Positions 50,613 to 59,483 of a stretch of DNA of 64,000 nt are shown here, piece after piece. The notes under the pieces were generated by a model. The model saw only the letters and a list, made by a program, of their open reading frames with translations, ran no database searches and was not told the origin of the DNA. Origin of the DNA: Streptomyces sp. NBC_01381 (GTDB taxonomy: Bacteria; Actinomycetota; Actinomycetes; Streptomycetales; Streptomycetaceae); assembly GCF_026340305.1 (NCBI RefSeq), contig NZ_JAPEPI010000002.1:930001-994000 (forward strand), read 5' to 3'. The position numbers and the translations under genes were made by a program. Every line of letters begins with the position of its first letter. Within the stretch, counting starts at the first letter, position 1.

Positions 50613-51757
50613 CACGCCGCAACAGACGCGCGGCAGCCTGCCTGACAGCGGCCCTCCTGATCCCCCTGACACTGACCGCATGCACCACCGAGTCACATGC
50701 CCGCGCCCGGACCTGCCTCACCGGAACCCTCGCGTACGACCACCGCGACGCCGAAGCAGGCCCCGCCAAGCCCCTGGTCACCCGACCGGCCCGCAACGCC
50801 AACTGGGAACTGTGGGGCAGGACTTCGGGCCACTCGGACGCCCCCGGGCGCAAACTCGCCACCGGAATCACCGACAGCGGCAGCGGACGGTTCCGCGCCT
50901 GCGCCAAGGAGCCCGGCACCCTGCGCGAGGCCCACGTCAGGTTCCGCTCCGGCAGCACCGATCTCTGGCGGGTCGTCAGAAGCCGTACCTCGCAGCAGGA
51001 GTACGCCTTCGACTCGCCGTCACGGCGCGACGTGTCCGCCGATCAGAGCCTCGGCACGGTGAAGGTCCCCGCCGCCATGAGCAACGCCTGGCACATCACG
51101 GACACCCTCAACCTCCTCTACTGGAAGCGCGACAACCCCACGTCCGCGTGCTGGACCCGGCGTCAAGTCACCGGCAGATGCGACCAGTTGACCTTCGTCT
51201 GGACTCGGCGCGAAGCCGCCGAGGGCGCCGGCTACTTCGACCTCGGCGGGACCAACCGCGTCATCGCGGCAGGTGACATGACCGACTCCGAGCACTTCGT
51301 GCTCCACGAGGCGGGCCACTGGTTCCAGTGGCAGCTCTACGGCCGCGACCTCCCCGATGCGACGAACTGCGACCCGCACTACATCGAGAAGCGCAGCTCC
51401 GGCACGTGCGCCTGGACCGAGGGATTCGCCGACGCGACAGCCGCGTACGTCCTGGGCGACCACCGCTACGTCGACGAGACCGGCGCCGAGACCAGCCTGG
51501 AGAACGACGCCACCACCCCCGGCTGGGACCCCGGCGACGAGGTGCAGGGCCGCGTCGGCGGTTCGCTGCTCGACCTGTGGGCGAAGGACGGCCCCGACGG
51601 CGGCAGTTGGAACCGCACCCTGCGCCTGATGGCGAGCGAGCCGAGCGCGGACTTCCGCGAGTACTTCACCGTCGACCGCCCCAAGGCGTCACCGCCCCTG
51701 AGCACGACGGGAAGCGCCGAGGCCATCGTCGGCCGGCACACGATCAGCACTCGATGA
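50606..51757 (+). CDS. Putative zinc metalloprotease lipoprotein (HEAGH)
   Basis: A 383-residue lipoprotein (lipobox TLTAC). An N-terminal ~100-residue beta domain ([19 protein letters not shown]...WELWGRT) resembles a carboxypeptidase-regulatory/transthyretin-like fold. A metal-dependent domain follows with the zinc motif HEAGHW ([15 protein letters not shown]) and downstream [13 protein letters not shown], which could give the third ligand. I recognise no established peptidase family. The GTG 50606 overlaps the previous gene's stop, so the pair is one operon. The 3' end overlaps the convergent sdaA by 14 bp. Confidence 0.75.
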   Translation: MLTRRNRRAAACLTAALLIPLTLTACTTESHARARTCLTGTLAYDHRDAEAGPAKPLVTRPARNANWELWGRTSGHSDAPGRKLATGITDSGSGRFRACAKEPGTLREAHVRFRSGSTDLWRVVRSRTSQQEYAFDSPSRRDVSADQSLGTVKVPAAMSNAWHITDTLNLLYWKRDNPTSACWTRRQVTGRCDQLTFVWTRREAAEGAGYFDLGGTNRVIAAGDMTDSEHFVLHEAGHWFQWQLYGRDLPDATNCDPHYIEKRSSGTCAWTEGFADATAAYVLGDHRYVDETGAETSLENDATTPGWDPGDEVQGRVGGSLLDLWAKDGPDGGSWNRTLRLMASEPSADFREYFTVDRPKASPPLSTTGSAEAIVGRHTISTR

Positions 51758-53114
51758 TGTTCACCGCGAGCCCGCCCCGAGCGGTCTCCTTGTACTTGAC
51801 GCTCATGTCGGCCCCGGTCTCCTTCATGGTCTTGATGACCTTGTCGAGGGACACCTTGTGGCTGCCGTCGCCGCGCATCGCCATCTTCGCGGCGGTCACG
51901 GCCTTCACCGCCGCCATGCCGTTGCGCTCGATGCAGGGGATCTGGACGAGGCCGCCGACGGGGTCGCAGGTCAGGCCGAGGTTGTGCTCCATGCCGATCT
52001 CCGCGGCGTTCTCGACCTGCTCGGGGGAGCCGCCGAGGACCTCGGCGAGGGCGCCCGCCGCCATCGAGCAGGCGGAGCCGACCTCGCCCTGGCAGCCGAC
52101 CTCGGCGCCGGAGATCGAGGCGTTCTCCTTGAAGAGCATGCCGATCGCGCCGGCCGCGAGCATGAAGCGGACCACGCCGTCCTCGTCGGCGCCGGGCACG
52201 AAGTTCATGTAGTAGTGCAGGACCGCCGGGATGATGCCCGCGGCGCCGTTCGTCGGGGCGGTCACGACCCGGCCGCCCGCCGCGTTCTCCTCGTTCACGG
52301 CCATCGCGTAGAGCGTGATCCACTCCATGGCGAGGGCCAGCGGGTCGCCCTCGGAGCGGAGTTTGCGGGCCGAATTGGCCGCGCGGCGGCGGACCTTCAG
52401 GCCGCCCGGCAGGATGCCCTCGCGGGACATGCCGCGGGACACGCACGACTGCATGACGCCCCAGATGTCGAGCAGCCCCGAGCGGATCTCCGCCTCGGTG
52501 CGCCAGGCCTTCTCGTTCTCCAGCATCAGCGCGGAGATGGAAAGGCCGGTCTCGCGGGTGAGCCGCAGCAGCTCGTCGCCGGTGCGGAAGGGGTGCTTCA
52601 GCACCGTGTCGTCCAGCACGATCGGGTTCTCGCCCGCGACCGCGTCCTCGTCGACGACGAAGCCGCCGCCCACCGAGTAGTACGTCTTCTCCAGGAGGAG
52701 CGTGCCTTCACGGTCGTACGCGAAGATCGTCATGCCGTTGGCGTGGTACGGCAGGGCCTTGCGGCGGTGCAGGATCAGGTCCTCGTCGAAGTCGAAGGCG
52801 ATCTCGTGCATGCCGAGCAGGTTGAGGCGGCCGCTGCTCTTGATCTGCTCGACCCGGTCGTCGGCGGTCTCCACGTCCACCGAGCGGGGGGACTCGCCCT
52901 CCAGGCCGAGGAGCACCGCCTTGGGGGTGCCGTGCCCGTGGCCGGTCGCGCCGAGCGAGCCGAACAGCTCGGAGCGTATCGAGGTGGTGTGGGCCATCAG
53001 GCCCTCGTTCTTCAGGCGGCTCGCGAAGATGCGGGCCGCGCGCATCGGGCCCACCGTGTGGGAGCTCGACGGGCCGATGCCGATCGAGAACAGGTCGAAG
53101 ACCGAGAGGGCCAC
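51744..53114 (-). CDS. sdaA: L-serine ammonia-lyase (iron-sulfur) SdaA
   Basis: A 456-residue single-chain Fe-S serine dehydratase (pyruvate + ammonia from L-serine). The beta domain begins [19 protein letters not shown]. The alpha domain holds the iron-sulfur cysteines in [18 protein letters not shown] and GLTCDPVGG, plus the serine-binding [16 protein letters not shown] at 53114 follows TTGGAG at 5-6 nt. It sits downstream of glyA on the same strand but behind a hairpin, matching its use to drain serine formed from glycine. Codon use is highly biased, as in well-expressed genes. Confidence 0.95.
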   Translation of the reverse strand: MALSVFDLFSIGIGPSSSHTVGPMRAARIFASRLKNEGLMAHTTSIRSELFGSLGATGHGHGTPKAVLLGLEGESPRSVDVETADDRVEQIKSSGRLNLLGMHEIAFDFDEDLILHRRKALPYHANGMTIFAYDREGTLLLEKTYYSVGGGFVVDEDAVAGENPIVLDDTVLKHPFRTGDELLRLTRETGLSISALMLENEKAWRTEAEIRSGLLDIWGVMQSCVSRGMSREGILPGGLKVRRRAANSARKLRSEGDPLALAMEWITLYAMAVNEENAAGGRVVTAPTNGAAGIIPAVLHYYMNFVPGADEDGVVRFMLAAGAIGMLFKENASISGAEVGCQGEVGSACSMAAGALAEVLGGSPEQVENAAEIGMEHNLGLTCDPVGGLVQIPCIERNGMAAVKAVTAAKMAMRGDGSHKVSLDKVIKTMKETGADMSVKYKETARGGLAVNIIEC

Positions 53115-53209
53115 GGGAACTCCAAGGGTGGTTGGTAGACGCCGTTGTCTGCCGGGGTGACGCAGAAGAACAAGGCGGTGCAGAAAGTACGAGTACGGTC
53201 ACGCGGTGC

Positions 53210-53256
53210 GGGGCACCGCGCACACTGTCCTCACTGTCCAGTGTGCGGGGTGCCCC
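53210..53256 (-). terminator. Hairpin between glyA and sdaA
   Basis: GGGGCACC-GC-GCACACTG pairs with CAGTGTGC-GG-GGTGCCCC (two 8-bp stems with a 2x2 internal loop, 11-nt loop). It lies 46 bp beyond glyA and 96 bp before sdaA, so it either ends the gcv-glyA operon or forms part of an sdaA leader. Confidence 0.6.
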
Positions 53257-53261
53257 GACGT

Positions 53262-53301
53262 TTCGTACGTACGAACAAAAGCGTACGCAAAGGGTACGAA
53301 A
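53262..53301. promoter_or_regulatory. CGTACG palindrome cluster upstream of sdaA
   Basis: TTCGTACGTACGAA (53262-53275) is a perfect 14-bp palindrome, followed by GCGTACGC (53281-53288). TTTCGTAC (53261-53268) also pairs with GTACGAAA (53294-53301). Repeated CGTACG cores suggest a dimeric regulator site in the sdaA promoter region; no such family is identified. Confidence 0.5.
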
Positions 53302-54564
53302 CTACTTCAAGCCGGGGTACAGCGGGTGCTTGTCGGCCAGCGCGGTCACGCGGCCCTTCAGGGCCTCCGCGTCGAAGCCCGGCTTCAGGGTCTCGGCGAT
53401 GATGTCGGCGACCTCACGGAAGTCGTCCTCCTGGAAGCCGCGGGTCGCGAGCGCCGGCGTACCGATCCGCAGGCCCGATGTGACCATCGGGGGGCGCGGG
53501 TCGTTCGGGATCGCGTTGCGGTTGACCGTGATGCCGACCTCGTGGAGACGGTCCTCGGCCTGCTGGCCGTCCAGGTCGGAGTTGCGCAGGTCCACCAGGA
53601 CCAGGTGCACGTCCGTGCCGCCGGACAGGACGGAGACGCCGTGCTCCGTGACGTCGTCCTGCACCAGGCGCTCGGCCAGGATGCGGGCGCCGTCCAGGGT
53701 GCGCTGCTGGCGCTCCTTGAACTCCTCGGAGGCCGCGACCTTGAAGGAGACGGCCTTGGCGGCGATCACGTGCTCCAGGGGGCCGCCCTGGAAGCCGGGG
53801 AAGACCGCCGAGTTCAGCTTCTTCGCGAACTCCTTGCTGCGGGCCAGGATGATGCCGCCGCGCGGGCCGCCGAGCGTCTTGTGCGTGGTGGAGGTCACCA
53901 CGTCCGCGAACGGCACCGGGTTCGGGTGCAGACCGGCGGCGACGAGCCCGGCGAAGTGCGCCATGTCGACCCACAGGTACGCGCCGACCTCGTCGGCGAT
54001 CCGGCGGAACTCGGCGAAGTCGAGCTGGCGCGGGTAGGCGGACCAGCCCGCGATGATCACCTTCGGGCGGTTCTCCTTGGCCAGACGCTCGACCTCGGCC
54101 ATGTCGACCAGACCGGCCTCGTCGACGTGGTACGCCACCACGTTGAACTGCTTGCCGGAGAAGTTCAGGCGCATGCCGTGGGTGAGGTGGCCGCCGTGCG
54201 CCAGGTCCAGGCCGAGGATCGTGTCGCCGGGCTTGGCGATCGCGAAGAGGGCGGCCTGGTTGGCGGAGGCGCCGGAGTGCGGCTGGACGTTGGCGTACTC
54301 GGCGCCGAACAGGTCCTTGACCCGGTCGATCGCGATCTGCTCGGTGACGTCGACGTGCTCACAGCCGCCGTAGTAGCGACGGCCGGGGTAGCCCTCGGCG
54401 TACTTGTTGGTGAGGACCGTGCCCTGGGCCTCCATGACGGCGACCGGAGCGAAGTTCTCCGAGGCGATCATTTCCAGGGTGGACTGCTGGCGGTGGAGCT
54501 CGGCGTCGACGGCGGCGGCGACGTCCGGGTCCAGCTCGTGGAGAGGGGTGTTGAGAAGCGACAT
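53302..54564 (-). CDS. glyA: Serine hydroxymethyltransferase GlyA
   Basis: A 420-residue PLP enzyme of standard length that interconverts serine and glycine with tetrahydrofolate. Landmarks are [37 protein letters not shown], the PLP lysine in [15 protein letters not shown], and [15 protein letters not shown]. It follows gcvH (20-bp gap) and gcvT under the glycine riboswitch. Together they oxidise glycine and pass the one-carbon unit to a second glycine, making serine for SdaA. Confidence 0.97.
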   Translation of the reverse strand: MSLLNTPLHELDPDVAAAVDAELHRQQSTLEMIASENFAPVAVMEAQGTVLTNKYAEGYPGRRYYGGCEHVDVTEQIAIDRVKDLFGAEYANVQPHSGASANQAALFAIAKPGDTILGLDLAHGGHLTHGMRLNFSGKQFNVVAYHVDEAGLVDMAEVERLAKENRPKVIIAGWSAYPRQLDFAEFRRIADEVGAYLWVDMAHFAGLVAAGLHPNPVPFADVVTSTTHKTLGGPRGGIILARSKEFAKKLNSAVFPGFQGGPLEHVIAAKAVSFKVAASEEFKERQQRTLDGARILAERLVQDDVTEHGVSVLSGGTDVHLVLVDLRNSDLDGQQAEDRLHEVGITVNRNAIPNDPRPPMVTSGLRIGTPALATRGFQEDDFREVADIIAETLKPGFDAEALKGRVTALADKHPLYPGLK

Positions 54565-54584
54565 CAGGTGGTCCCTAAGGGTCT

Positions 54585-54962
54585 TTAGTTGCCGGAGAAC
54601 GCGCTGTACTCGTCAGCGGAGAGCAGGTCCTTCGGCTCTTCCGCGATGCGCACCTTGAACAGCCAGCCGCCCTCGAAGGGCGCGGAGTTCACCAGCGACG
54701 GGTCTTCCACGACGTCCTGGTTCGACTCGACGACCTCACCGGTCACCGGCGAGTACAGGTCGCTGACCGACTTCGTCGACTCGAGCTCACCGCAGGTCTC
54801 GCCCGCGGTCACGGTGTCGCCGACCTCAGGGAGCTGGGCGAAGACGACGTCACCGAGCGCGTTGGCCGCGTGCTCGGTGATGCCGACGGTGGCCACACCG
54901 TCCTCGGCGGGCGAGAGCCACTCGTGCTCCTTGCTGTAACGCAGCTGCTGGGGGTTGCTCAT
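54585..54962 (-). CDS. gcvH: Glycine cleavage system H protein
   Basis: A 125-residue lipoyl carrier protein. The lipoylated Lys is in [11 protein letters not shown]; the start [16 protein letters not shown] and central [16 protein letters not shown] are typical. It shuttles the methylamine intermediate between the P, T and L proteins. It lies between gcvT (81-bp gap) and glyA (20-bp gap). No gcvP is present in this window. Confidence 0.97.
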   Translation of the reverse strand: MSNPQQLRYSKEHEWLSPAEDGVATVGITEHAANALGDVVFAQLPEVGDTVTAGETCGELESTKSVSDLYSPVTGEVVESNQDVVEDPSLVNSAPFEGGWLFKVRIAEEPKDLLSADEYSAFSGN

Positions 54963-55043
54963 GACCTGAATTCTCCTGTACGCGGATGGGTGCTGCGGAA
55001 CGAGAAAGATGTGCGTGACGTCACTGCGGACGCCCGCGGGGGG

Positions 55044-56168
55044 TCACTTCTGGCGCTTGTAGAACGGCAGCGCCACGACCTCGTACGGCTCGTGGGTGCC
55101 GCGGATGTCCACGCCGACGCCCTCGGTGCCGGGGGCCGCGTGCGCCGCGTCGACGTACGCGATGGCGATCGGCTTGCCGAGCGTCGGGGACGGGGCGCCG
55201 GAGGTGACCTCGCCGATGACCTTGCCGTCGGCGACCACGGGGAAGCCCGCGCGCGGGACGCGGCGGCCCGAAGCGATCAGGCCGACCAGCTTGCGCGGGG
55301 GAGCGGTCTCGGCGCGCTCGGCGGCGGCAGCGAGGGCGGCACGGCCCACGAAGTTCTCCGACTCCGAGGTCTTCTCGAACTTCACGACCCGGCCGAGGCC
55401 CGCGTCGAACGGCGTCAGCTCGGCGGTCAGCTCGTGCCCGTACAGCGGCATGCCCGCCTCCAGGCGCAGCGTGTCGCGGCAGGAGAGGCCGGCCGGGACC
55501 ATGCCGACGGGCGTGCCCGCCTCCATCAGCGCGCCCCACAGCTTCTCCGCGTCACCGGGGGCGACGAAGAGCTCGAAGCCGTCCTCGCCGGTGTAGCCGG
55601 TGCGGGCGATCAGCGCGGGCACGCCCGCGACCGTGCCGGGCAGGCCCGCGTAGTACTTCAGGCCGTCCAGGTCGGCGTCCGTGAGGGACTTCAGGATGCC
55701 GGGGGACTCGGGACCCTGGACGGCGAGCAGCGCGTACGCGTCGCGGTCGTCGCGGACCTCGGCGTCGAACTCCTCGACGCGGTTGCTCAGCTCGTTCAGG
55801 ACGTTCTGGGCGTTGGAGGCGTTGGCGACGACCATGTACTCGGCCTCGGCCAGGCGGTACACGATCAGGTCGTCGAGGATGCCGCCGTCCCCGTCGACGA
55901 TCATCGTGTAGCGGGCGCGGCCGACACCGACGGAGCCGATGTTGCCGACCAGCGAGAAGTTCAGGAAGTCCACGGCCTCCGGGCCGGTGACGGTGATCTC
56001 GCCCATGTGGGAGAGGTCGAAGAGACCGGCCTTGGTGCGTACGGCGATGTGCTCTTCGCGCTCGCTGCCGTACCGCAGCGGCATGTCCCAGCCCGCGAAG
56101 TCGGTCATGGTCGCGCCGAGCGCCCGATGCACCGCATCGAGGGCTGTCAGACGGGGGGCGGTACTCAT
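55044..56168 (-). CDS. gcvT: Glycine cleavage system aminomethyltransferase (T protein)
   Basis: A 374-residue tetrahydrofolate-dependent enzyme: MSTAPRLTALDAVHRALGAT, FAGWDMPLRYGSEREEHIAVRT, LFDLSHMGEI, and a C-terminal barrel (GLIASGRRVPRAGFPVV, GEVTSGAPSPTLGKPIAIAYV). It releases ammonia from the H-bound intermediate and makes 5,10-methylene-THF. ATG 56168 follows GGGAG at 8 nt; the longer frame to 56213 lies within the riboswitch expression platform. First gene of the riboswitch operon. Confidence 0.97.
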   Translation of the reverse strand: MSTAPRLTALDAVHRALGATMTDFAGWDMPLRYGSEREEHIAVRTKAGLFDLSHMGEITVTGPEAVDFLNFSLVGNIGSVGVGRARYTMIVDGDGGILDDLIVYRLAEAEYMVVANASNAQNVLNELSNRVEEFDAEVRDDRDAYALLAVQGPESPGILKSLTDADLDGLKYYAGLPGTVAGVPALIARTGYTGEDGFELFVAPGDAEKLWGALMEAGTPVGMVPAGLSCRDTLRLEAGMPLYGHELTAELTPFDAGLGRVVKFEKTSESENFVGRAALAAAAERAETAPPRKLVGLIASGRRVPRAGFPVVADGKVIGEVTSGAPSPTLGKPIAIAYVDAAHAAPGTEGVGVDIRGTHEPYEVVALPFYKRQK

Positions 56169-56205
56169 ACGTAGAACTCCCAGGGCATGACGGGCGAGGT
56201 AGTTC

Positions 56206-56423
56206 CTCCCCATCTGTCATCGGAACCTGAGAGGTTCACCACGACCCGTACGTATGGGGGGTCATGACTTGCACCTTGGGTGGAGCCGCCGTGGCGGCCC
56301 GCTTTTCAGATGTGCCTCGCCCGCGCGGTACGGGGCCTGAGAGATTCAAGGGAGGGACTTGCTCCTTCGGCGCCCCGGCGCGTCGTACGACTCGTACGAC
56401 GGTGACCGGGAACTCTCCCGCGC
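56206..56423 (-). promoter_or_regulatory. Tandem glycine riboswitch upstream of gcvT
   Basis: Read on the minus strand from about 56423, aptamer 1 shows GCGGGAGAGTTCCCGG, then GCGCCGAAGGAGCAAG, then GAATCTCTCAGGC. A linker follows with ACATCTGAAAAGCGG. Aptamer 2 has CCACCCAAGGTGCAAG, GAACCTCTCAGG and closes with GATGACAGATGGGGAGG. These are the conserved glycine aptamer segments (GGAGCAA/GGTGCAA; CTCTCAGG; GACAGA-like end) in duplicate. In this family two aptamers bind glycine and switch on glycine-degradation genes; the operon below is exactly gcvT-gcvH-glyA. Confidence 0.93.
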
Positions 56424-56544
56424 GGATTCAAGCGGCCTGTATGGAGTTTGCGGGCACATCATTGCACGGGGCTCCGTCACAGGGCAGTGCCAGTCCAGTA
56501 ATGCCCTTGTGCCGCATTACCTTCTCTTTACACTTGCCGGGGAA

Positions 56545-56592
56545 GCTGCGGTAAGCAGGTACGTGACCGCTGCGGTAAGCAGGTACGTGACC
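56545..56592 (+). repeat. Two perfect 24-bp direct repeats at the AAA-protein start
   Basis: Two adjacent identical 24-bp units (56545-56568 and 56569-56592) end 3 bp before the chosen ATG. In the reading frame each encodes AAVSRYVT, so they could be coding if translation starts further upstream. A further partial start (GCT) follows. Confidence 0.85.
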
Positions 56593-56595
56593 GCT

Positions 56596-57282
56596 ATGGG
56601 GAGGCCGATCACGGTGCGCAGGACCAGTGTCTACGCGACCAACACAGGGGTGGCCCTGCCCAAGCAGGCAGCCGCCGTCACCAGGGAGAGCTATGGCCCC
56701 CTGCCCGCGGCCGTCGTCCGGGACCTGAGGCAGCGGATGGGCCACAGCCCGCACCGGCTGACGTTCGGCGGCGGCGACCTGATCGTCGTCTCCGGGCTGC
56801 CGGGCAGCGGAAAGTCCACGCTGATGCGCAGAGCCGTCGCGGGCCCGCGCATCGACTCGCAGGACACCCGCGACCGCTGGGCGGGGCGCATGCCGCGCTT
56901 CCTTCCGTACGCGGTCTACCGCCCCCTGGTCCGCGTCGCGCACTACGCGGGCCTGCGCCGGGCCCTGCGCTCCGGCGAGGGGGTCGTCGTGCACGACTGC
57001 GGCACCCAGGCCTGGGTGCGCCGCTGGCTGGCCAGGGAAGCGGCGCGGCGGGGCACGACCCTGCATCTGCTGCTCCTGGACGTGCCGCCGCAGACCGCCG
57101 TCGAGGGCCAGCTCGCGCGCGGCCGCGGCGTCTCGCGGTACGCCTTCGCGCGCCACCGCAGAACGGTCGGCAGGCTCGTCGGCGCCGCCGAGCGGGGCGA
57201 TCTGCCGCGCGGCGTCGGCTCGGCGCTGCTGCTCGACCGGACGGCGGCGGGCACGCTGCGGGCGATCGGCTTCGGGGACTGA
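56596..57282 (+). CDS. P-loop AAA-family ATPase / kinase-like protein
   Basis: A 228-residue protein with Walker A VVSGLPGSGKSTLMRRA and then DSQDTRDRWAGRM, a lid region with GEGVVVHDCGTQAWVRRWLAREAARRGTTLHLLLLDVPPQTA (VHDCGT replaces the usual DATN), and a Arg-rich end (ARHRRTVGRLV). It is like zeta-toxin/APS-kinase type nucleotide kinases, but the substrate is unknown. The start is uncertain: ATG 56596 has no strong ribosome binding site, and the 24-bp repeats upstream are in frame. It stands between the gcv riboswitch (divergent) and sseB. Confidence 0.82.
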   Translation: MGRPITVRRTSVYATNTGVALPKQAAAVTRESYGPLPAAVVRDLRQRMGHSPHRLTFGGGDLIVVSGLPGSGKSTLMRRAVAGPRIDSQDTRDRWAGRMPRFLPYAVYRPLVRVAHYAGLRRALRSGEGVVVHDCGTQAWVRRWLAREAARRGTTLHLLLLDVPPQTAVEGQLARGRGVSRYAFARHRRTVGRLVGAAERGDLPRGVGSALLLDRTAAGTLRAIGFGD

Positions 57283-57300
57283 GGGGACTGAGGGGACTGA
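57274..57300 (+). repeat. Three 9-bp GGGGACTGA repeats at the end of the kinase gene
   Basis: GGGGACTGA occurs three times in a row, the first containing the stop codon; degenerate copies continue to about 57320. Each unit holds an in-frame TGA, so slippage would not extend the protein. Confidence 0.7.
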
Positions 57301-57393
57301 GGCTGAGCGGACTGAGGGGATCGACCCGCGGGCGGTGCGTGCCGCGTTAGGGTTCGAGCCGCAGGCAGAGCGGGACGAGCAGGGGTAAGACAG

Positions 57394-58206
57394 ATGGACA
57401 TTCCGGCGCAGGCGCACGCCCATCCGTACGGAGGATGGCCGGGCAACGAACTCGAAGAGGTGCTCGCGGCGGCCCTCGGCACCGGCGGCGCTCCTCAGAC
57501 CAGCACAGCCTCCGCGGGGGCCCGGATCGTCGAGGTCCTCGGCCGCAGCCACGTCTGGGTCCCGCTGCCGAACGGCGGCGACGGTGCCGGCGGCACGCTC
57601 GACCTGCCCACGCTGGAGATCGAGGGCCAGGCGTACGTGCCCGTCTTCAGCTCCGAGCAGCAGTTCCAGCAGGTCACCGGCGGCCGGATGAGCTGCACCG
57701 TGGCGCCCGCCGTGGAGTTCGCGCGCGGACTGCCCCCGCAGCTCGGCATCGCGGTCAACCCGGACGGCACGGTCGGCGTGCCGCTGCCGCCGCCCGCCGT
57801 CGCCGAGCTCTGCCGGGCCGGACGCACCCCGCTCGACGGTCCCGCGAGCGGCGGCCGCGTCCGCCTTTACGAGCCGGACTGGCAGCACGACCCGGTGGAC
57901 TTCCTGTCCGCCGCGGCCCGCGAGTTCGAGGCCACCGGAGTGGTGCTGAGCGCCCGTCGCTGCCTGGCCAGCATCGAGGGCGATGACCCCTCCCTGTTCA
58001 TCGGCGTCGAACTGTCCTCCTGGGAGGGCGACGCCCGTGACCTGCCGATGGCGGCCGTGGGCCGTGCGCTCGGCCTGGCCCCGGTGCCCTGGCCGGTGAA
58101 CCTGGTGCTGCTCGACGTGGCCCAGGACCCGGTGGGCGACTGGCTGCGCGCAAGGGTGCGGCCCTTCTTCGGACAGAGCCACCAGCACGAGCACGGACGT
58201 GTGTAG
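57394..58206 (+). CDS. sseB: Enhanced serine sensitivity protein SseB-like
   Basis: A 270-residue protein with the SseB N-terminal domain (NELEEVLAAALG, HVWVPLP, LPTLEIEGQAYVPVFSSEQQFQQVTGG, GIAVNPDG) and the SseB C-terminal domain (PVDFLSAAAREFEATGVVLSARRCLASIEGD, VNLVLLDVAQDPVGDWLRARVRPFFG). E. coli SseB overproduction increases serine sensitivity; the molecular function is unknown. Its place beside gcv-glyA-sdaA fits a serine link. TAGGGT at 57348-57353 is a likely -10. ATG 57394. Confidence 0.9.
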   Translation: MDIPAQAHAHPYGGWPGNELEEVLAAALGTGGAPQTSTASAGARIVEVLGRSHVWVPLPNGGDGAGGTLDLPTLEIEGQAYVPVFSSEQQFQQVTGGRMSCTVAPAVEFARGLPPQLGIAVNPDGTVGVPLPPPAVAELCRAGRTPLDGPASGGRVRLYEPDWQHDPVDFLSAAAREFEATGVVLSARRCLASIEGDDPSLFIGVELSSWEGDARDLPMAAVGRALGLAPVPWPVNLVLLDVAQDPVGDWLRARVRPFFGQSHQHEHGRV

Positions 58207-58398
58207 AGATACGAGCACGGAGGTGTGGAGAGACATGCGCACCGGCGGGTGTGACCACGCCGTACGTCAAGTCGGTGTCAGGATCGCCGCTTAAGCTGGT
58301 TTCATGACCCGGGCGGGTTACGGCCGTGCCGGCCGGGTCCGTTTGCGGATCATTCGGATCATCGGGGTCGTCGGGTCATCGCGAAGGGGCGGTTAAGG

Positions 58399-59172
58399 GT
58401 GAGTGCGTCGGGCACGGCTGCGGCCGGGCAGGTCGAGCACATGCTGCGCCAGGTGACGCCGGGGCGCTACGACGCCTACGAGGCGCTCCTGCGGGCGCTC
58501 GCCGCCGACCAGGTGTGGATGCTGCTCTGGCACGGCCAGGCCGGATCCCCCGACGCCCAGTACGGAAACATGGAGGTCGAGGGCCTCGGCTACGCGCCGT
58601 GTGTGACCTCCGCCCAGGAGCTCTCCGCCAGTGGCTGGAACCGCTCGTACGAAGTGGTCGCAGGCGTCGACATCGCCCGCACCCTCTACCCCGACCACTA
58701 CGGCCTCTGGCTCAACCCGCACGCGCCCGGCGGCGGCGTCGGCATCCCCTGGCTGGATCTGCGCCGTATCGCATCGGGCCTGGACCTGCTGCCGGCGGGC
58801 CCGCTGCGGCTCACCGAGCCGGCCATCGAGATCCCGCAGTTCTACGCCCTGCTCACGCAGAACGCGCACCGCACCCCGGCGGTCCGCGCGCTGCGCCGCG
58901 CCTGGGTGCAGCCCGCGCTCGGCGCCCCGTATCTGGCCATCGGTCTCGATGTGTACGACACGTCGCCGCCCTCGGTCGACGCCGTGCGCGCGATGATGCA
59001 GCAGTCGATCGCCGCCGTGCCCGACGGCCTGCCCGTGTCGACGGTCGCGATGTCCGACGCGTACGACCCGGTCGCCATGTGGCTGCGCGCCAACGCCAGG
59101 CCGTTCTACGACCGTGAGGCCCAGGCGGCCCCGGCCCCCGCGGGCGGCTACGGCTACCCCGCGCAGTACTGA
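58399..59172 (+). CDS. SseB-family protein, second copy
   Basis: A 257-residue protein with the same two-domain outline as the gene before it: GRYDAYEALLRALAADQVWMLLWHGQ, GYAPCVTSAQELSASGWNR, GLWLNPHAPGGGVGIPW, then IPQFYALLTQNAHRTPAVRALRRAW and DAYDPVAMWLRANARPFYDREA. It lacks the longer central part of the first. GTG 58399 follows AAGG only weakly. Adjacent paralogues with 192 bp between suggest separate promoters or a loose operon. Confidence 0.85.
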   Translation: MSASGTAAAGQVEHMLRQVTPGRYDAYEALLRALAADQVWMLLWHGQAGSPDAQYGNMEVEGLGYAPCVTSAQELSASGWNRSYEVVAGVDIARTLYPDHYGLWLNPHAPGGGVGIPWLDLRRIASGLDLLPAGPLRLTEPAIEIPQFYALLTQNAHRTPAVRALRRAWVQPALGAPYLAIGLDVYDTSPPSVDAVRAMMQQSIAAVPDGLPVSTVAMSDAYDPVAMWLRANARPFYDREAQAAPAPAGGYGYPAQY

Positions 59173-59483
59173 GAACCGCCCGCACCTGCCCGAACGGTCA
59201 CGATGTCCCGTTCTGGTGGTGGAGGGGCTCTATAGGCCCCTGTGGCTCCTTGCGACCCAACTGCCCCGTGTTCGCCCCTCGTTCACCCGAGTCCGGATAA
59301 CGGAACACTCCGATCAGCATCACGGTTGCGCATCCATTCCCCAACAAGGCTGGTAACAGATCGCGACCCCGATGAAGACTCCCGCACCAGGGGCGGTTCG
59401 CCCCTGTGTACGACGGACTGATCACGTCGCTACAGCGGCAAGTGCGGGCCGGTCACCACCGGTTGAGAGGGGTCCCTGCCACG
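59173..59483 (+). other. Intergenic leader of the oligopeptide transporter operon
   Basis: About 310 bp. It has two hairpins: AGGGGC/GCCCCT (59223-59241, probably the end of the sseB-like transcript) and CAGGGGCG/CGCCCCTG with a 3-nt loop (59388-59406). The second is 78 bp before the first transporter gene, probably in its 5' leader. A TTGCGC (59326-59331) could be a -35. No coding frame. Confidence 0.5.
59388..59406 (+). promoter_or_regulatory. Short GC hairpin in the transporter leader
   Basis: CAGGGGCG-GTT-CGCCCCTG is a perfect 8-bp stem 78 bp upstream of the permease gene. It may be a leader attenuator or simply a stable 5'-UTR element. Confidence 0.4.

Noticed and set aside
57341-57380. 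GGTTCGAGCC resembling a tRNA T-loop
   Set aside because: No acceptor stem, D-arm or anticodon arm can be built around it.
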